Source: Kaistella faecalis (lineage in GTDB: Bacteria > Bacteroidota > Bacteroidia > Flavobacteriales > Weeksellaceae). Taken from it: a stretch of 64,000 bases of DNA. The position numbers and the translations under genes are program-made. Below, piece by piece: positions 7,295 to 16,800 of this stretch. The stretch is from assembly GCF_019195395.1 (NCBI RefSeq), contig NZ_CP078067.1, forward strand, positions 739,148 through 803,147, written 5' to 3'. The notes beneath the pieces are model-generated. The model saw nothing but the letters and a program-made list of their open reading frames with translations. It was not told where the DNA came from and searched no databases. Each line of letters opens with the position of its first letter. Position 1 is the stretch's first letter.

Positions 7295-9652
7295 CTACTT
7301 CTTAATAACTTTAATTGAGTTTACTGAACCATCTTCCATATGCAATGTCACGATATAAAGACCGGTTTTAAGGTCTGAAAGATTTAGCTGAGCTGCAGCT
7401 TTCATGTTTTTCACCTGTCGTCCTGCAACATCACTTATTGAAACAGATTTCACTCCTTTTACATCGGAAATATTTAATACATCTGTAAACGGATTTGGAT
7501 AAACTACAACTTTAGCCTTATCAACATTTGAAGTTCCCGTTGTAGCCGTATTCACCTGAATCGTATAATCCTCGATCTGGCCAAATGTAGAGCCTGTTGT
7601 AACACATGCGTTGGCAAAATTACTGAGGTTTGGATCTGTAGCGGGACCACCTGAGGCGTAAAATGCAGATTTAATTCTCATTCGTGTCTGCCCAAGTTTC
7701 GCATCCTGAGGCACAATAATAGAGCCGGTGGCCGGAGTTCCGGTAACTCCATCCGAACCTAATACAAATATAAAGCTTGCAGGTGTTGTAAAATACTTCT
7801 CACCGGCATCATCAAAGTCTCCATCCTGATTCCAGTCGATGAATACTGCAAAATAATGTCTGAAAGATGCTCCATCAGTATTGGCATTTAAGGAAATCGG
7901 GTAAGTCGTGTTCGTAAGAACAGTACCCACTTTATCGAGGAAGAACTCGTGAGCTGGTGTTCCGTTTAATGTAGCTGAGGTCGTATTATTAATGCCTGCA
8001 AAAGTTACATTAGTTGTTGGCTCTACAGTGGAGTAAGTCAAAGGCCCACAATACACCACTCCTACAGTTGTAAATGATATTTCGGTACATCCAGGGGCAT
8101 CACCTAAATTATTATATGGCACTACTTTCAGATAGTAGGTTGTATTCGGAACTAACCCGGGTTGGTAAGAGGTACCGTTAACAACAGTCCCATTCGCAAA
8201 TTCGGTTCCTCCAGGTGTTGTACCGATATACACTTTATATCCTGCTGCAAATTCTGCAGCAGCCCAGGTAATTATTCCGTTTGCCGGGAAATCTGCCGCG
8301 CCCGCCACAGGCAATGTTACCGTTGTGCAAACTGGTGCGGACGGAGGAGTAAGGACAGATAAGGTATAATCTTCAACCTGTCCGTTGGTCACATTCGCAC
8401 AAGGATTAGCCAGAGGATCACCAAGCGCAGTTGTAGAGCTGTTAAAATTATATTTAATCCTCATTCTCTTATTACCCAGAGTTGCTCCTGCGGGTACAGT
8501 TATGTTTCCGGCTAAATTAACCGCCGCACCTGCACCTCCTATTAATGGTGCTGAAGTAAAGTACTGTTCATTTGCGTCATTAAAATCACCGTCATTATTC
8601 CAGTCCACAAAAGCGGTCATTCCAAATCTATTGGTACCTAAACCTGTTCCAGTAACCGCGAGCTGGTGGGTAAGCCCCTGATACACATTCATCACCGTAG
8701 CTGTAAAATCTTCATACGCTGGTGCACCAGTGGTTGCGGCAGAAGTATTTGTTACGCCATTAAGTGATACAGATGATATAGGATAAGTCACAGCATTCGA
8801 AGTGATAGAACCACAGTAAGCGATTAAACTGTTTGTTGTGAAAGAAATTTCTGAACAACCGGTAGCGTCGCCGTTCAGGTTCGCAGGAACTACGCTAGCA
8901 TAATACGTGGTATTGGGTGCCAACGTAATATTGGCATTTGTTCCCGTAACCGTAGCATTATAAATATTTGAACTTCCCGGTGATGTTCCGATGGCTACTT
9001 TATAATTTACAGCGGTAGGAACCGTATTCCATGCTAAATTGAGGTTTCCTGCAGAAATTGCAGACCCGTCTGCAGGATTTACAATGGTTGCGCAACCAGG
9101 TGCTGTTGTAACAATCTCCTGATTGATGGAAATATCATCAACATATATATTACCGGTCGTCGCTCCGCTCCGAACGAACCAAGCCCCAATTCCGTAAATC
9201 TGTCCCGGCTGAATAATTCCCGAAGGAATTGTAGCACTTAAAGTAGTGCAGGTGTTAGCCGCAGTGGATGGCAGGACAACTGATGGACCGAAAGTATTTA
9301 CTGACCACTGATTAGAAGCTGCATTGTAAACAAAATAAGCCAGGCTAATGGTACCGGTAATATTTGCCGCTTTCTTGTATCCAACACTTACGTCAATTTT
9401 CTGTCCGTTCCCGGTTTGACCAATTGTACTTAAATCAATCATATACCCTGATTGAGTCACTGTTGCGTTTATTGCAAGTTGGCCACCGTTCGTCCCGTTA
9501 CATGCAGCTGCGGTGGTACGGGTTCCGTTTCCGAACTGCTTGTACGTGTTTATATTATAACCTGGGTCTTCGAAATCGCCGGTATATACATACTGCGCGT
9601 TCGAACCGATTCCGAGTGCGATTAAGCACGAGAGTAAAAATTTTTTCATCAT
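7295..9652 (-). CDS. T9SS-secreted protein with fibronectin type III and GEVED domains
   Basis: 785 residues. A signal peptide (MMKKFLLSCLIALGIGSNAQ) precedes an N-terminal beta domain (about 20-180). Then come two cycles of a fibronectin III-like module (VNYKVAIGTSPG and AGYKVYIGTTPGG) plus a GEVED domain (FVDWNNDGDFNDANE and FIDWNQDGDFDDAGE). A T9SS type A sorting tail of about 70 residues begins at VVVYPNPFTDVLN and ends SIKVIKK. It is expected to cross the outer membrane through the type IX system and to stay on the surface or be released. The domains suggest adhesion or calcium binding rather than catalysis. The tail is nearly the same as that of the next gene. Confidence 0.9.
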   Translation of the reverse strand: MMKKFLLSCLIALGIGSNAQYVYTGDFEDPGYNINTYKQFGNGTRTTAAACNGTNGGQLAINATVTQSGYMIDLSTIGQTGNGQKIDVSVGYKKAANITGTISLAYFVYNAASNQWSVNTFGPSVVLPSTAANTCTTLSATIPSGIIQPGQIYGIGAWFVRSGATTGNIYVDDISINQEIVTTAPGCATIVNPADGSAISAGNLNLAWNTVPTAVNYKVAIGTSPGSSNIYNATVTGTNANITLAPNTTYYASVVPANLNGDATGCSEISFTTNSLIAYCGSITSNAVTYPISSVSLNGVTNTSAATTGAPAYEDFTATVMNVYQGLTHQLAVTGTGLGTNRFGMTAFVDWNNDGDFNDANEQYFTSAPLIGGAGAAVNLAGNITVPAGATLGNKRMRIKYNFNSSTTALGDPLANPCANVTNGQVEDYTLSVLTPPSAPVCTTVTLPVAGAADFPANGIITWAAAEFAAGYKVYIGTTPGGTEFANGTVVNGTSYQPGLVPNTTYYLKVVPYNNLGDAPGCTEISFTTVGVVYCGPLTYSTVEPTTNVTFAGINNTTSATLNGTPAHEFFLDKVGTVLTNTTYPISLNANTDGASFRHYFAVFIDWNQDGDFDDAGEKYFTTPASFIFVLGSDGVTGTPATGSIIVPQDAKLGQTRMRIKSAFYASGGPATDPNLSNFANACVTTGSTFGQIEDYTIQVNTATTGTSNVDKAKVVVYPNPFTDVLNISDVKGVKSVSISDVAGRQVKNMKAAAQLNLSDLKTGLYIVTLHMEDGSVNSIKVIKK

Positions 9653-9782
9653 TTTAATATGTTAATCTTCATCAAAATTATAAATTTATATTGAAAAATA
9701 TTTTAAAATAGAAATAAAAAATAGGATTTGTTAAGATATTGAAAATTGAGCTTCAGTTAGTGTAAGAAATTTAGAACTAAAA

Positions 9783-9808
9783 AATCCGCTTCATTGCTGA
9801 AGCGGATT
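9783..9808 (-). terminator. Intrinsic terminator of the 477-residue T9SS cargo gene
   Basis: The 11-bp perfect stem AATCCGCTTCA/TGAAGCGGATT with loop TTGC is followed by six T on the minus strand. It lies 30 bases past the stop at 9839. It has the same architecture as the terminator of the paralogue at 7241-7266. Confidence 0.9.
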
Positions 9809-9838
9809 CATTTTTATCAAAATTATTCTGTTAGAATA

Positions 9839-11272
9839 TTATTTTTTGATTGCTTTAATTGTTTTAGAACTTCCGTCTTCCATGTTTAATGTAACCATAT
9901 AAAGACCTGATTTCAATTCTGAAACATTAAGTTCAGCAGCCGGTTTCATGGTTTTAACCAATCTACCTGCAACATCAGTGATTGAAACAGATTTCACTCC
10001 TTTTACATCAGAAATTTTCAATACATCGCTGAATGGGTTAGGATATACAGAAAGGCTAGCTTTAGTATTATCTGATACAGCCAGCACACCTAAACAAGTT
10101 ACGCTTCTGGTGTGCGATGTTGTAGAATTTGTAAGTCCAGTACATGATGAATCTGTATGTGAATAAAATCTCACTGCCCCGGTTGTTGTTGGAGTGTACA
10201 ATAGCGGACCTACACCATGTTTTAGGACAACTGGAGCAGCAACATTAGTTGCAATGGTGATATAATAACCCGGTTTAAGCAAAGTCTCGAATCTGTAAGT
10301 ATTTCCAGCTACGACATTCACTACAGAATATTCACCTGCATAGGCAAGAGTTCTTGTTACCGGGGTTGTTCCGTTACAAACTGATGGTGTAAGTGTACCG
10401 TAAAGACCGTTTGGCGCAGTAGTACATCCAGTTGCAATAATCTCCTTGGTAGTAAAATTATATATGGTATTACAATCTACTGCACTTCCTGCAGAGTTTA
10501 CAGCTACAACTCTCCAGTAATACTTGGTGTTGGAAAGCAGGGCATTGCTTGTTGCCGTACTGAATATTGCAGTTGGATTTACATAGTTACCAATTTTCGT
10601 AGTTGGGTTGGGGTTTGTATCCATATATAGCTCGTAATAAGCTACTGCACCACCACCGGTTGGAGCAGTCCAGGTCAATGTAGTATTTGTAGCATCTACA
10701 TCAACTGTGTTGTTCGCAGGGGTAGCTAAGGTTGGGCAATTTGGAACCGCAGTTGGCGCAGTATCACTCACGATGTTATCAAACAATAACCTGAATTTAT
10801 CCGCAGACGTTGCATGGAAACCAACATAAATGGTTTGACCTACATAAGGGGTTAAATCCAGTACAACCTGAGTCCAAACACTTGGTGCGGGTGCATTAGT
10901 TTTAATAAAAGTTGTAAAAGCTGCTGCAGTTGCCGTAGTTGTAGAAATCTTAACATCATAATCCTCCACATATGCCGGATCCTGATTTTTAACGAAATAC
11001 GTTAACCTGTCATTAAGGCCTGCTGTAACAGTAATTGCGGGAGTTACTAAATAATCATCATGCGCTACCGCATCATAATTGATTTGGGCTGCATTAGGGG
11101 AAGTAAGCACAGATCCGGGAGCTCCAGGGGTAAAAATAAATGTGTTAGGTCCTCCTCCATTAATAACAGTCCACCCAGCTGGTGCAGTTGTTCCAGCGTC
11201 AAAGTTTTCTACAAATTGCGCACTTGCGCCGATTCCCAATGCTAAAAAGCACGATAGTAAAATTTTCTTCAT
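9839..11272 (-). CDS. T9SS-secreted protein, choice-of-anchor J and fibronectin type III domains
   Basis: 477 residues with signal peptide MKKILLSCFLALGIGASAQ. The N-terminal domain (FVENFDAGTTAPAGWTVING) is a choice-of-anchor J / cleaved-adhesin jelly-roll. It is followed by a fibronectin III-like module (about 180-275, YYELYMDTNPNPTTK) and a domain with CTTAPNGLYG. The sorting tail starts SVYPNPFSDVLKISDV. It is probably a surface adhesin or binding protein exported by T9SS. The gene is a neighbour and partial paralogue of 7295-9652, but the similarity is concentrated in the signal peptide and sorting tail. A TAGTTTTG -7 box lies at 11298-11305. Confidence 0.88.
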   Translation of the reverse strand: MKKILLSCFLALGIGASAQFVENFDAGTTAPAGWTVINGGGPNTFIFTPGAPGSVLTSPNAAQINYDAVAHDDYLVTPAITVTAGLNDRLTYFVKNQDPAYVEDYDVKISTTTATAAAFTTFIKTNAPAPSVWTQVVLDLTPYVGQTIYVGFHATSADKFRLLFDNIVSDTAPTAVPNCPTLATPANNTVDVDATNTTLTWTAPTGGGAVAYYELYMDTNPNPTTKIGNYVNPTAIFSTATSNALLSNTKYYWRVVAVNSAGSAVDCNTIYNFTTKEIIATGCTTAPNGLYGTLTPSVCNGTTPVTRTLAYAGEYSVVNVVAGNTYRFETLLKPGYYITIATNVAAPVVLKHGVGPLLYTPTTTGAVRFYSHTDSSCTGLTNSTTSHTRSVTCLGVLAVSDNTKASLSVYPNPFSDVLKISDVKGVKSVSITDVAGRLVKTMKPAAELNVSELKSGLYMVTLNMEDGSSKTIKAIKK

Positions 11273-11297
11273 AAATATTTAAATTTGTTAATCGAGC

Positions 11298-11305
11298 CAA
11301 AACTA
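11298..11305 (-). promoter_or_regulatory. Candidate -7 promoter box for the 477-residue T9SS cargo gene
   Basis: The minus strand reads TAGTTTTG, matching TAnnTTTG, 25 bases before the start codon. No TTG is found at the expected -33 spacing, so this is a partial promoter match. Confidence 0.4.
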
Positions 11306-11449
11306 AACAATTAATTTTAATAAAGCCTAAATTCTTTCACAAATATTTAATAAAATTTTAAATGTCTTACGAATTGGATAATTTCAGTGCTTTTCTTCCC
11401 TTAAAACATAGACAATCTCTCCAAAAACATACAATCACTTTTTTGCTCA

Positions 11450-11728
11450 TCACCAGGGTTTCTGCCGACGCAATTTAGAATTCTCATTCTTAAGCACTTC
11501 CATCTTTGCTTGAAGGTAATGAATGATTTCTAAGCCAGGTAAATTAACTTCGAGATCGTAATATAAATTGGATAACCTTTCAAAAACATGAAGTTCATCA
11601 TAACTTACGTACATAATATCGTTTTCGGTCTGCGTTTTAAGTAAACCGGATTCCTGCAGTGCATCGAAAAATGTAATTTCCACATTGTAAATTCTTACGA
11701 GTTCCTCGCGTGATATTCTTTCCGTCAT
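11450..11728 (-). CDS. cbpM: Chaperone modulator CbpM
   Basis: 92 residues. The start [17 protein letters not shown], the MerR-like helical pattern ([11 protein letters not shown]) and the central [24 protein letters not shown] are those of CbpM, the specific inhibitor and modulator of the DnaJ paralogue CbpA. Its ATG overlaps the stop codon of the cbpA-like gene by four bases, which indicates translational coupling. The protein ends in a short basic, coiled-coil-like stretch. Confidence 0.9.
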   Translation of the reverse strand: MTERISREELVRIYNVEITFFDALQESGLLKTQTENDIMYVSYDELHVFERLSNLYYDLEVNLPGLEIIHYLQAKMEVLKNENSKLRRQKPW

Positions 11729-12645
11729 GGCTGTAAATCTTTAAGCTGTTGAAACAATTCTTTTTCTTTGTATGAGAGGTTTGTCGGGAGTTTGACATGG
11801 TAGGTCACCACAAAATCACCGAATTCGCCTTCCTTTTTGTAAACCGGAAATCCCTTTCCTTTCAAACGTACCTTCATTCCGCCTTGCGTTTCTGGTTTAA
11901 CCTTCAGTTTTACACTTCCGTCCAGGGTTTTTACATTAACCTCTCCGCCCAAAATTGCGGTGTATAGATCGATAGTGATATCGCCGCTTAAATGATCACC
12001 GTTTCTTTTAAAATGAGGATCTTCCGCGATATTGAAAGTGATATAAAGATCACCGTTGGGTCCGCCATTAAACCCGGGATTTCCATGACCTTTGAGTTTG
12101 ATCTTCTGACCATCGGCAACACCCGCAGGAATGGTTAATCTCACCTTTTTTCCATTGATATCGAAAGTCTGCTGATGGGTTTTAGCCGCATCCCTCAGAT
12201 GAAGATTCAATTCCGCTGAAATATCCTGACCTTTAAATTTTCCCGATGCACTGCCACGGGAGGTTCTGCCGAAACCGCCTCCTGCGCCGCCGCCAAACAT
12301 ACTCTGGAAAAAGTCTGAAAAATCTTCGCCGTCACCGAAATCTGTGCCTGTAAATCCCTCTCCGAAATTCTGACTTTGCTGTGCCCTTTGGTGTTGCTGT
12401 GCTTTATCGTATTCTTCACCCTGTTTCCAGTGTTCACCATACTTGTCGTACTTTTCACGGTTTTGCGGATGACTGAGCACTTCATTGGCTTCATTGATTT
12501 CCTTAAATTTCCGTTCAGCTTCCTTATCGCCGGGATTAACATCCGGATGATACTTTCTGGCGAGTTTTCGGTATGCTTTTTTCACGTCATCGGCAGACGC
12601 TTTCTTATCAATCCCCAAAATCTTATAATAATCTATATAAGCCAT
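11725..12645 (-). CDS. cbpA: DnaJ-family co-chaperone CbpA
   Basis: 306 residues. The N-terminal J domain has the HPD triad ([10 protein letters not shown], about 33-35). A Gly/Phe-rich linker (about 90-135, [10 protein letters not shown]) follows, and then two C-terminal beta domains for client binding ([21 protein letters not shown]). The cysteine zinc-finger repeats of true DnaJ are absent, which is the mark of CbpA. It stimulates the DnaK ATPase. The cbpM gene overlaps its 3' end. A TAAATTTG -7 box at 12664-12671 could serve the pair. Confidence 0.92.
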   Translation of the reverse strand: MAYIDYYKILGIDKKASADDVKKAYRKLARKYHPDVNPGDKEAERKFKEINEANEVLSHPQNREKYDKYGEHWKQGEEYDKAQQHQRAQQSQNFGEGFTGTDFGDGEDFSDFFQSMFGGGAGGGFGRTSRGSASGKFKGQDISAELNLHLRDAAKTHQQTFDINGKKVRLTIPAGVADGQKIKLKGHGNPGFNGGPNGDLYITFNIAEDPHFKRNGDHLSGDITIDLYTAILGGEVNVKTLDGSVKLKVKPETQGGMKVRLKGKGFPVYKKEGEFGDFVVTYHVKLPTNLSYKEKELFQQLKDLQP

Positions 12646-12744
12646 TTTCTTTCATGATTTATTCAAATTTAAGGAAAATCCATATTGTGTCGTTTTAAAG
12701 AACTGTTAAACTTTAAGGCTAATTCTCTATTTTAGCAAAAATTT

Positions 12745-14790
12745 ATGTGCTTGCATATCAAAGCTTTTCATTTTGTTTTCCTGCTTGTTTCGGTGTTGGC
12801 TTTTTGTCAGCAACAGGATTCTGCATCCTTAATCACAGAGGTTCAGATTGACGCATTCAAAAAGCCGGGAAAACTCATTACTTCAACAAAATCGGTATCC
12901 TTTTCCGGAAGTAATTTCCTGGCCCAGAACGCACCGGACCGTTTACTGGAATCACTCAACCTACTTCCCGGAAGCAAGATGGAAGAACGTTCACCCGGAT
13001 CCTACAGATTGTCGGTTCGCGGAAGCACTTTGAGGTCTCCTTTTGGGGTTAGAAACGTAAAAGTTTATCTTGATGATTTTGCACTTACTGACGCATCCGG
13101 CAATACTTATTTAAATATTCTGGATCCCGAAATCCTGGGTTCTATTGAAATTTTCAAAGGTCCGGAAAGCGGAGATTTCGGAGCCCAAACTGGTGGCACA
13201 GCCTTACTGAATACAAAAAATAAGGCCGAAAAAAGTTTCGGAATTTCTGGAGGAAGTTTTAATCACTTCAAAGGCAAAATCCATACAGCAGAAAATGTGC
13301 AAAATCATTTCTTTCAGATCTATACAAGCTATGAAACCACCGAGTCGTATCGCAAACAAGCTGCAGTTCAAAGGAAGTTCGCATTCATAAAAGACAGCTA
13401 TCATTACGGTGAAAATAACCAGTTTCAGGCGCTTCTTCTTCTGTCGGATTTACATTATGAAACTCCGGGCGGACTGACGCTTGCGCAGATGCAGGAAAAT
13501 CCCAGACAGGCAAGGCCGAACACAACTGCTCTTCCCGGAGCTGCAGAACAGCAGGCAGGTATTTATAACAAAATGATTTTTGCCGGATTATCTAATATTT
13601 ACAGCTTTAAAAAAGATTTCAGCCATTTTATTGCAGCACAGGGTAACTACAACGACTTTCGGAATCCTTTCATCACAAATTACGAGAAAAGATTCGAAAA
13701 TAATTTTACCGTCCGCACCCATTTAAATTTTGTCAAAAACCTCGAGAATTCCGCTTATGAAACACGCTTGGGTTTAGAAGGCGCGGCTGCAAAAGGAATC
13801 ATCAGAAACTTCGGTAATAATTTGGGAACGCCCGCAGATGTTCAGAATTTTGATGACATCTCCACAGAAAGCGGATTCATTTTTCTTTCCCAGAAAGCGG
13901 AATTCAAAAAAAAGCTGACGATTGACCTTGCGGCAAGCCTTAATTACATGAATTACCGCTGGAAAAGCCTTTATCCAAACGCAGAATCGGGACATAAAAA
14001 ATTTGAGAATGCATTTTTACCGAATTTGGGAGTTTCGTATCTCTTAGGAAAAGGTTTTTCGGTTCGCGCAAAATTTGCAAAAGGGAACTCGGCGCCAACT
14101 ACTGAGGAAATCCGCTCCTCTGCGCAGGAGATCAATATTGATCTGAGTCCGGAATCGGGATGGAACAAAGAAATCGGTATAAGGAACCAGTGGGGAGATT
14201 TACTTTTTACGGAACTGAGTATTTTTGATTTCCGCCTGAAAGACGCCATTGTAAGAAAAGAAAACGAAAACGGCCAGGAATATTTTGTAAATGCCGGCGG
14301 ATCCTCACAGAAAGGAATCGAATTTGTTGTTGAAAGCAGAAAACTGCTCATCAATTCACCAGTGCTTAAGAATATAAAGTTTTACTTCGCAGGAAATTTT
14401 TACGATTTCACCTTCAGGAATTATCTCAAAAACAATGATGATTTCTCAGGAAACGAACTTACGGGTGTTCCGTCAACCTCATTGCAAAGTCTCATTAATT
14501 TTGAATTATTCCGTGATTTAAAAATTGATCTGAGCCATTTTTACACGTCGGAAATCCCGCTGAACGATGCCAATTCTGTTGTGGCAAAACCGTCTCTTGT
14601 TGGTAATATTTCTTTGACTTATCTTTTAAGATTAAATACTTTTAAAACTGATTTAAAACTGAGTGTACAGAATATTTACGATACGGCGTACAGTTTGGGT
14701 TACGATATTAACGCATTCGGAAACCGGTATTACAACCCTGCAGCAGGCAGAAACTATATGCTGAGTCTGAATTTCAATTTAAAAAAATAG
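12745..14790 (+). CDS. TonB-dependent outer-membrane receptor
   Basis: 681 residues with a signal peptide ending near FLLVSVLAFC. The plug domain is recognisable (APDRLLESLNLLPGS, YRLSVRGSTLRSPFGVRNVKVYLDDF, NILDPEILGSIEIFKGPESG). The barrel ends in an aromatic C-terminus (MLSLNFNLKK) with the AYSLGYDINAFGNRYYNPAAGR block common in siderophore and cofactor receptors. There is no N-terminal carboxypeptidase-like extension. The ligand cannot be read. A lipoprotein gene starts two bases after its stop codon, so the two are an operon. Confidence 0.9.
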   Translation: MCLHIKAFHFVFLLVSVLAFCQQQDSASLITEVQIDAFKKPGKLITSTKSVSFSGSNFLAQNAPDRLLESLNLLPGSKMEERSPGSYRLSVRGSTLRSPFGVRNVKVYLDDFALTDASGNTYLNILDPEILGSIEIFKGPESGDFGAQTGGTALLNTKNKAEKSFGISGGSFNHFKGKIHTAENVQNHFFQIYTSYETTESYRKQAAVQRKFAFIKDSYHYGENNQFQALLLLSDLHYETPGGLTLAQMQENPRQARPNTTALPGAAEQQAGIYNKMIFAGLSNIYSFKKDFSHFIAAQGNYNDFRNPFITNYEKRFENNFTVRTHLNFVKNLENSAYETRLGLEGAAAKGIIRNFGNNLGTPADVQNFDDISTESGFIFLSQKAEFKKKLTIDLAASLNYMNYRWKSLYPNAESGHKKFENAFLPNLGVSYLLGKGFSVRAKFAKGNSAPTTEEIRSSAQEINIDLSPESGWNKEIGIRNQWGDLLFTELSIFDFRLKDAIVRKENENGQEYFVNAGGSSQKGIEFVVESRKLLINSPVLKNIKFYFAGNFYDFTFRNYLKNNDDFSGNELTGVPSTSLQSLINFELFRDLKIDLSHFYTSEIPLNDANSVVAKPSLVGNISLTYLLRLNTFKTDLKLSVQNIYDTAYSLGYDINAFGNRYYNPAAGRNYMLSLNFNLKK

Positions 14791-14792
14791 CC

Positions 14793-15437
14793 ATGAAAAA
14801 CCTTATCTTCCTCTCTTTAATCATACTTGTAACCGGCTGCAGTAAAGAAAATAAAGCTTCGGTTTCCGTTCAGAAAAACAACACGGAAACCTCTAAAAAA
14901 GATTCCATCCCAAAAATTCCGGAACCGGTAAAGCTGAGCAAAAATGAGCTCCTGAAAAACCTCAATACCGAAATTGTCGCTTCTTTAAAATCGAAAGATT
15001 ATGACCGTTTTTCAGAGTTTATTCATCCGGAAAAAGGAATTCGATTTTCCATGTATGCTTATGTACAGCCGGAAAAGAACAAACATTTTACCCGGGAAGA
15101 GTTCATCAAATATATTTCAATGCGAACCAGATTTACATGGGGAGAGAAAGACGGTACCGGCGATCTGCTCATAATTTCGCTTAAAGACTATCTGGAGAAG
15201 TGGGTTTTTAAGGGGGATTTCACCAAGTCTGAATTTTATCTGAATGAATTCAAAGGCACAGGAAATTCGCTAAACAACCTGAAAGAGATGTACCCCAGCC
15301 TTGACTTTACCGAAAATTATATTCCCGGATCGGAAAAATACGGCGGCATGGACTGGAACTCTCTGCGCTTTGTATTTGAGGAATTTCAGGGTGAATATTA
15401 TATCGTGGCGGTGATCAACGACGAATGGACGGCATAA
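14793..15437 (+). CDS. Lipoprotein of unknown function
   Basis: 214 residues. A lipobox (ILVTGC) with Cys at about 16 marks it as an outer- or inner-membrane lipoprotein. A low-complexity linker rich in Lys, Ser and Pro follows, then a globular domain of about 160 residues (RFSEFIHPEKGIRFSMYAYV ... FVFEEFQGEYYIVAVINDEWTA) that resembles uncharacterised SnoaL/NTF2-like lipoproteins of flavobacteria. It follows the TonB receptor gene by two bases and is probably co-transcribed with it. The function is unknown; a role in uptake of the receptor's ligand is only a guess. Confidence 0.8.
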   Translation: MKNLIFLSLIILVTGCSKENKASVSVQKNNTETSKKDSIPKIPEPVKLSKNELLKNLNTEIVASLKSKDYDRFSEFIHPEKGIRFSMYAYVQPEKNKHFTREEFIKYISMRTRFTWGEKDGTGDLLIISLKDYLEKWVFKGDFTKSEFYLNEFKGTGNSLNNLKEMYPSLDFTENYIPGSEKYGGMDWNSLRFVFEEFQGEYYIVAVINDEWTA

Positions 15438-15482
15438 TCCGTTTGAAAAATTTTACCTTTATCTTTACTTAAATTTGAAAAC

Positions 15483-16712
15483 ATGCGTGAAGTTTTAAAA
15501 AACTATTCCGGAATTATCCTTCTGTTGAGCGGAATTATTGCCGGAAGTTTTATCGGTATATTTTTTCCGGCAGCGGTGACCTATTTAAAGCCTTTGGGCG
15601 ATATCTTCCTGAATTTACTTTTCGTAAGCGTAGTTCCGCTGGTTTTTTTCGCGGTATCAAATTCCATTGCTTCACTGGAACAGCAGTCGAAATTCGGAAA
15701 AATTATTTTCTCCCTGATCTTCACTTTTCTACTGTTCATCATCATTGCTGCATTGTTTACGATTGCCGCTGTTTGGCTTTTTCCCACCGAAGCTTTGCCT
15801 TCAACTTCACCGGAAACCATTGACACCGGCACCGACGCAACCTGGGGCGACCGTATTGTAAGTTTCTTTACCGTTGGTGAATTTACCGAACTTTTTTCCA
15901 GAAAAAGTATGTTGGCGCTGTTGATTTTTGCATTTCTCACAGGAACGGCGGTGAGGAAAACCGGTGATTCGGGAGCAGCTTTCCGGCAATTTCTCGCATC
16001 AGGTTATGAAGTGATGAAAGAACTTCTGCTGATCGTGATGAAAGCCGCTCCTATCGGTTTAGGCGCTTATTTTGCGTATCAGGTGGCGACTGTAGGACCT
16101 CAGCTTTTCGGATTTTATGCGAAGCCGCTCGGACTTTATTACGTTGCCGGAACCGTTTACTTTCTTCTGTTTTTTACGATCTACGCCTTCATGGCGAAAG
16201 GAAAAGATGGTGTTCAGAAGTTCTGGAAAAACAATATCTATCCGAGTTTAACGGCAATTTCAACCTGCAGCAGTTTTGCAACAATGCCGGCTAATTTGCA
16301 GGCTGCTGCAAAAATCGGAGTCCCGGATGCGATTGCGAACATTGTAATTCCGATCGGAAGTACGCTGCATAAAAACGGTTCATCAATGTCGTCCATCATT
16401 AAAATTTATGTAGCGTTTTTAATTATCGGAGAAAATTTCTTCGATCCTATGAATCTGCTTCTCGCTATCGGAATTACTATTTTTGTAAGTATTGTCGCCG
16501 GCGGAATCCCGAACGGAGGTTATATTGGCGAAATGCTGATGATTTCGGTATACCAGCTTCCGGTTGAGGCGATTCCCGCGGTAATGATTATCGGAACACT
16601 GGTAGATCCATTGGCAACCGTTTTAAATTCTACCGGAGATACCGTCGCTGCGATGTTTGTAACGAAAATTTCTGGTGAAAAATTTGAGGAGCCGAAGGAT
16701 TTTGCGGTGTAA
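15483..16712 (+). CDS. Dicarboxylate/amino acid:cation symporter (DAACS family)
   Basis: 409 residues and highly hydrophobic. Hallmarks of the GltP/DctA family are present: the serine-rich re-entrant loop region (SLTAISTCSSFATMPANL), the conserved IVIPIGSTLHKNGSSMSSI, and the second hairpin region ending DPLATVLNSTGDTVAAMFV. It probably imports glutamate, aspartate or C4-dicarboxylates with Na+ or H+ across the inner membrane. The gene follows the lipoprotein gene by 45 bases, so co-transcription is possible but not shown. Confidence 0.9.
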   Translation: MREVLKNYSGIILLLSGIIAGSFIGIFFPAAVTYLKPLGDIFLNLLFVSVVPLVFFAVSNSIASLEQQSKFGKIIFSLIFTFLLFIIIAALFTIAAVWLFPTEALPSTSPETIDTGTDATWGDRIVSFFTVGEFTELFSRKSMLALLIFAFLTGTAVRKTGDSGAAFRQFLASGYEVMKELLLIVMKAAPIGLGAYFAYQVATVGPQLFGFYAKPLGLYYVAGTVYFLLFFTIYAFMAKGKDGVQKFWKNNIYPSLTAISTCSSFATMPANLQAAAKIGVPDAIANIVIPIGSTLHKNGSSMSSIIKIYVAFLIIGENFFDPMNLLLAIGITIFVSIVAGGIPNGGYIGEMLMISVYQLPVEAIPAVMIIGTLVDPLATVLNSTGDTVAAMFVTKISGEKFEEPKDFAV

Positions 16713-16754
16713 AGTATTAAAACAAACTAAGAATCGAAGTTCTTTATAAACCAA

Positions 16755-16780
16755 AAATGCCGAACATACGCCCGGCATTT
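16755..16780. terminator. Bidirectional terminator between symporter and M1 peptidase genes
   Basis: AAATGCCG (16755-16762) pairs with CGGCATTT (16773-16780) around a 10-base loop. The hairpin is bordered by A and T runs and lies between convergent genes. Confidence 0.7.
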
Positions 16781-16800
16781 TCAGTTTTAGTAATACAAGA

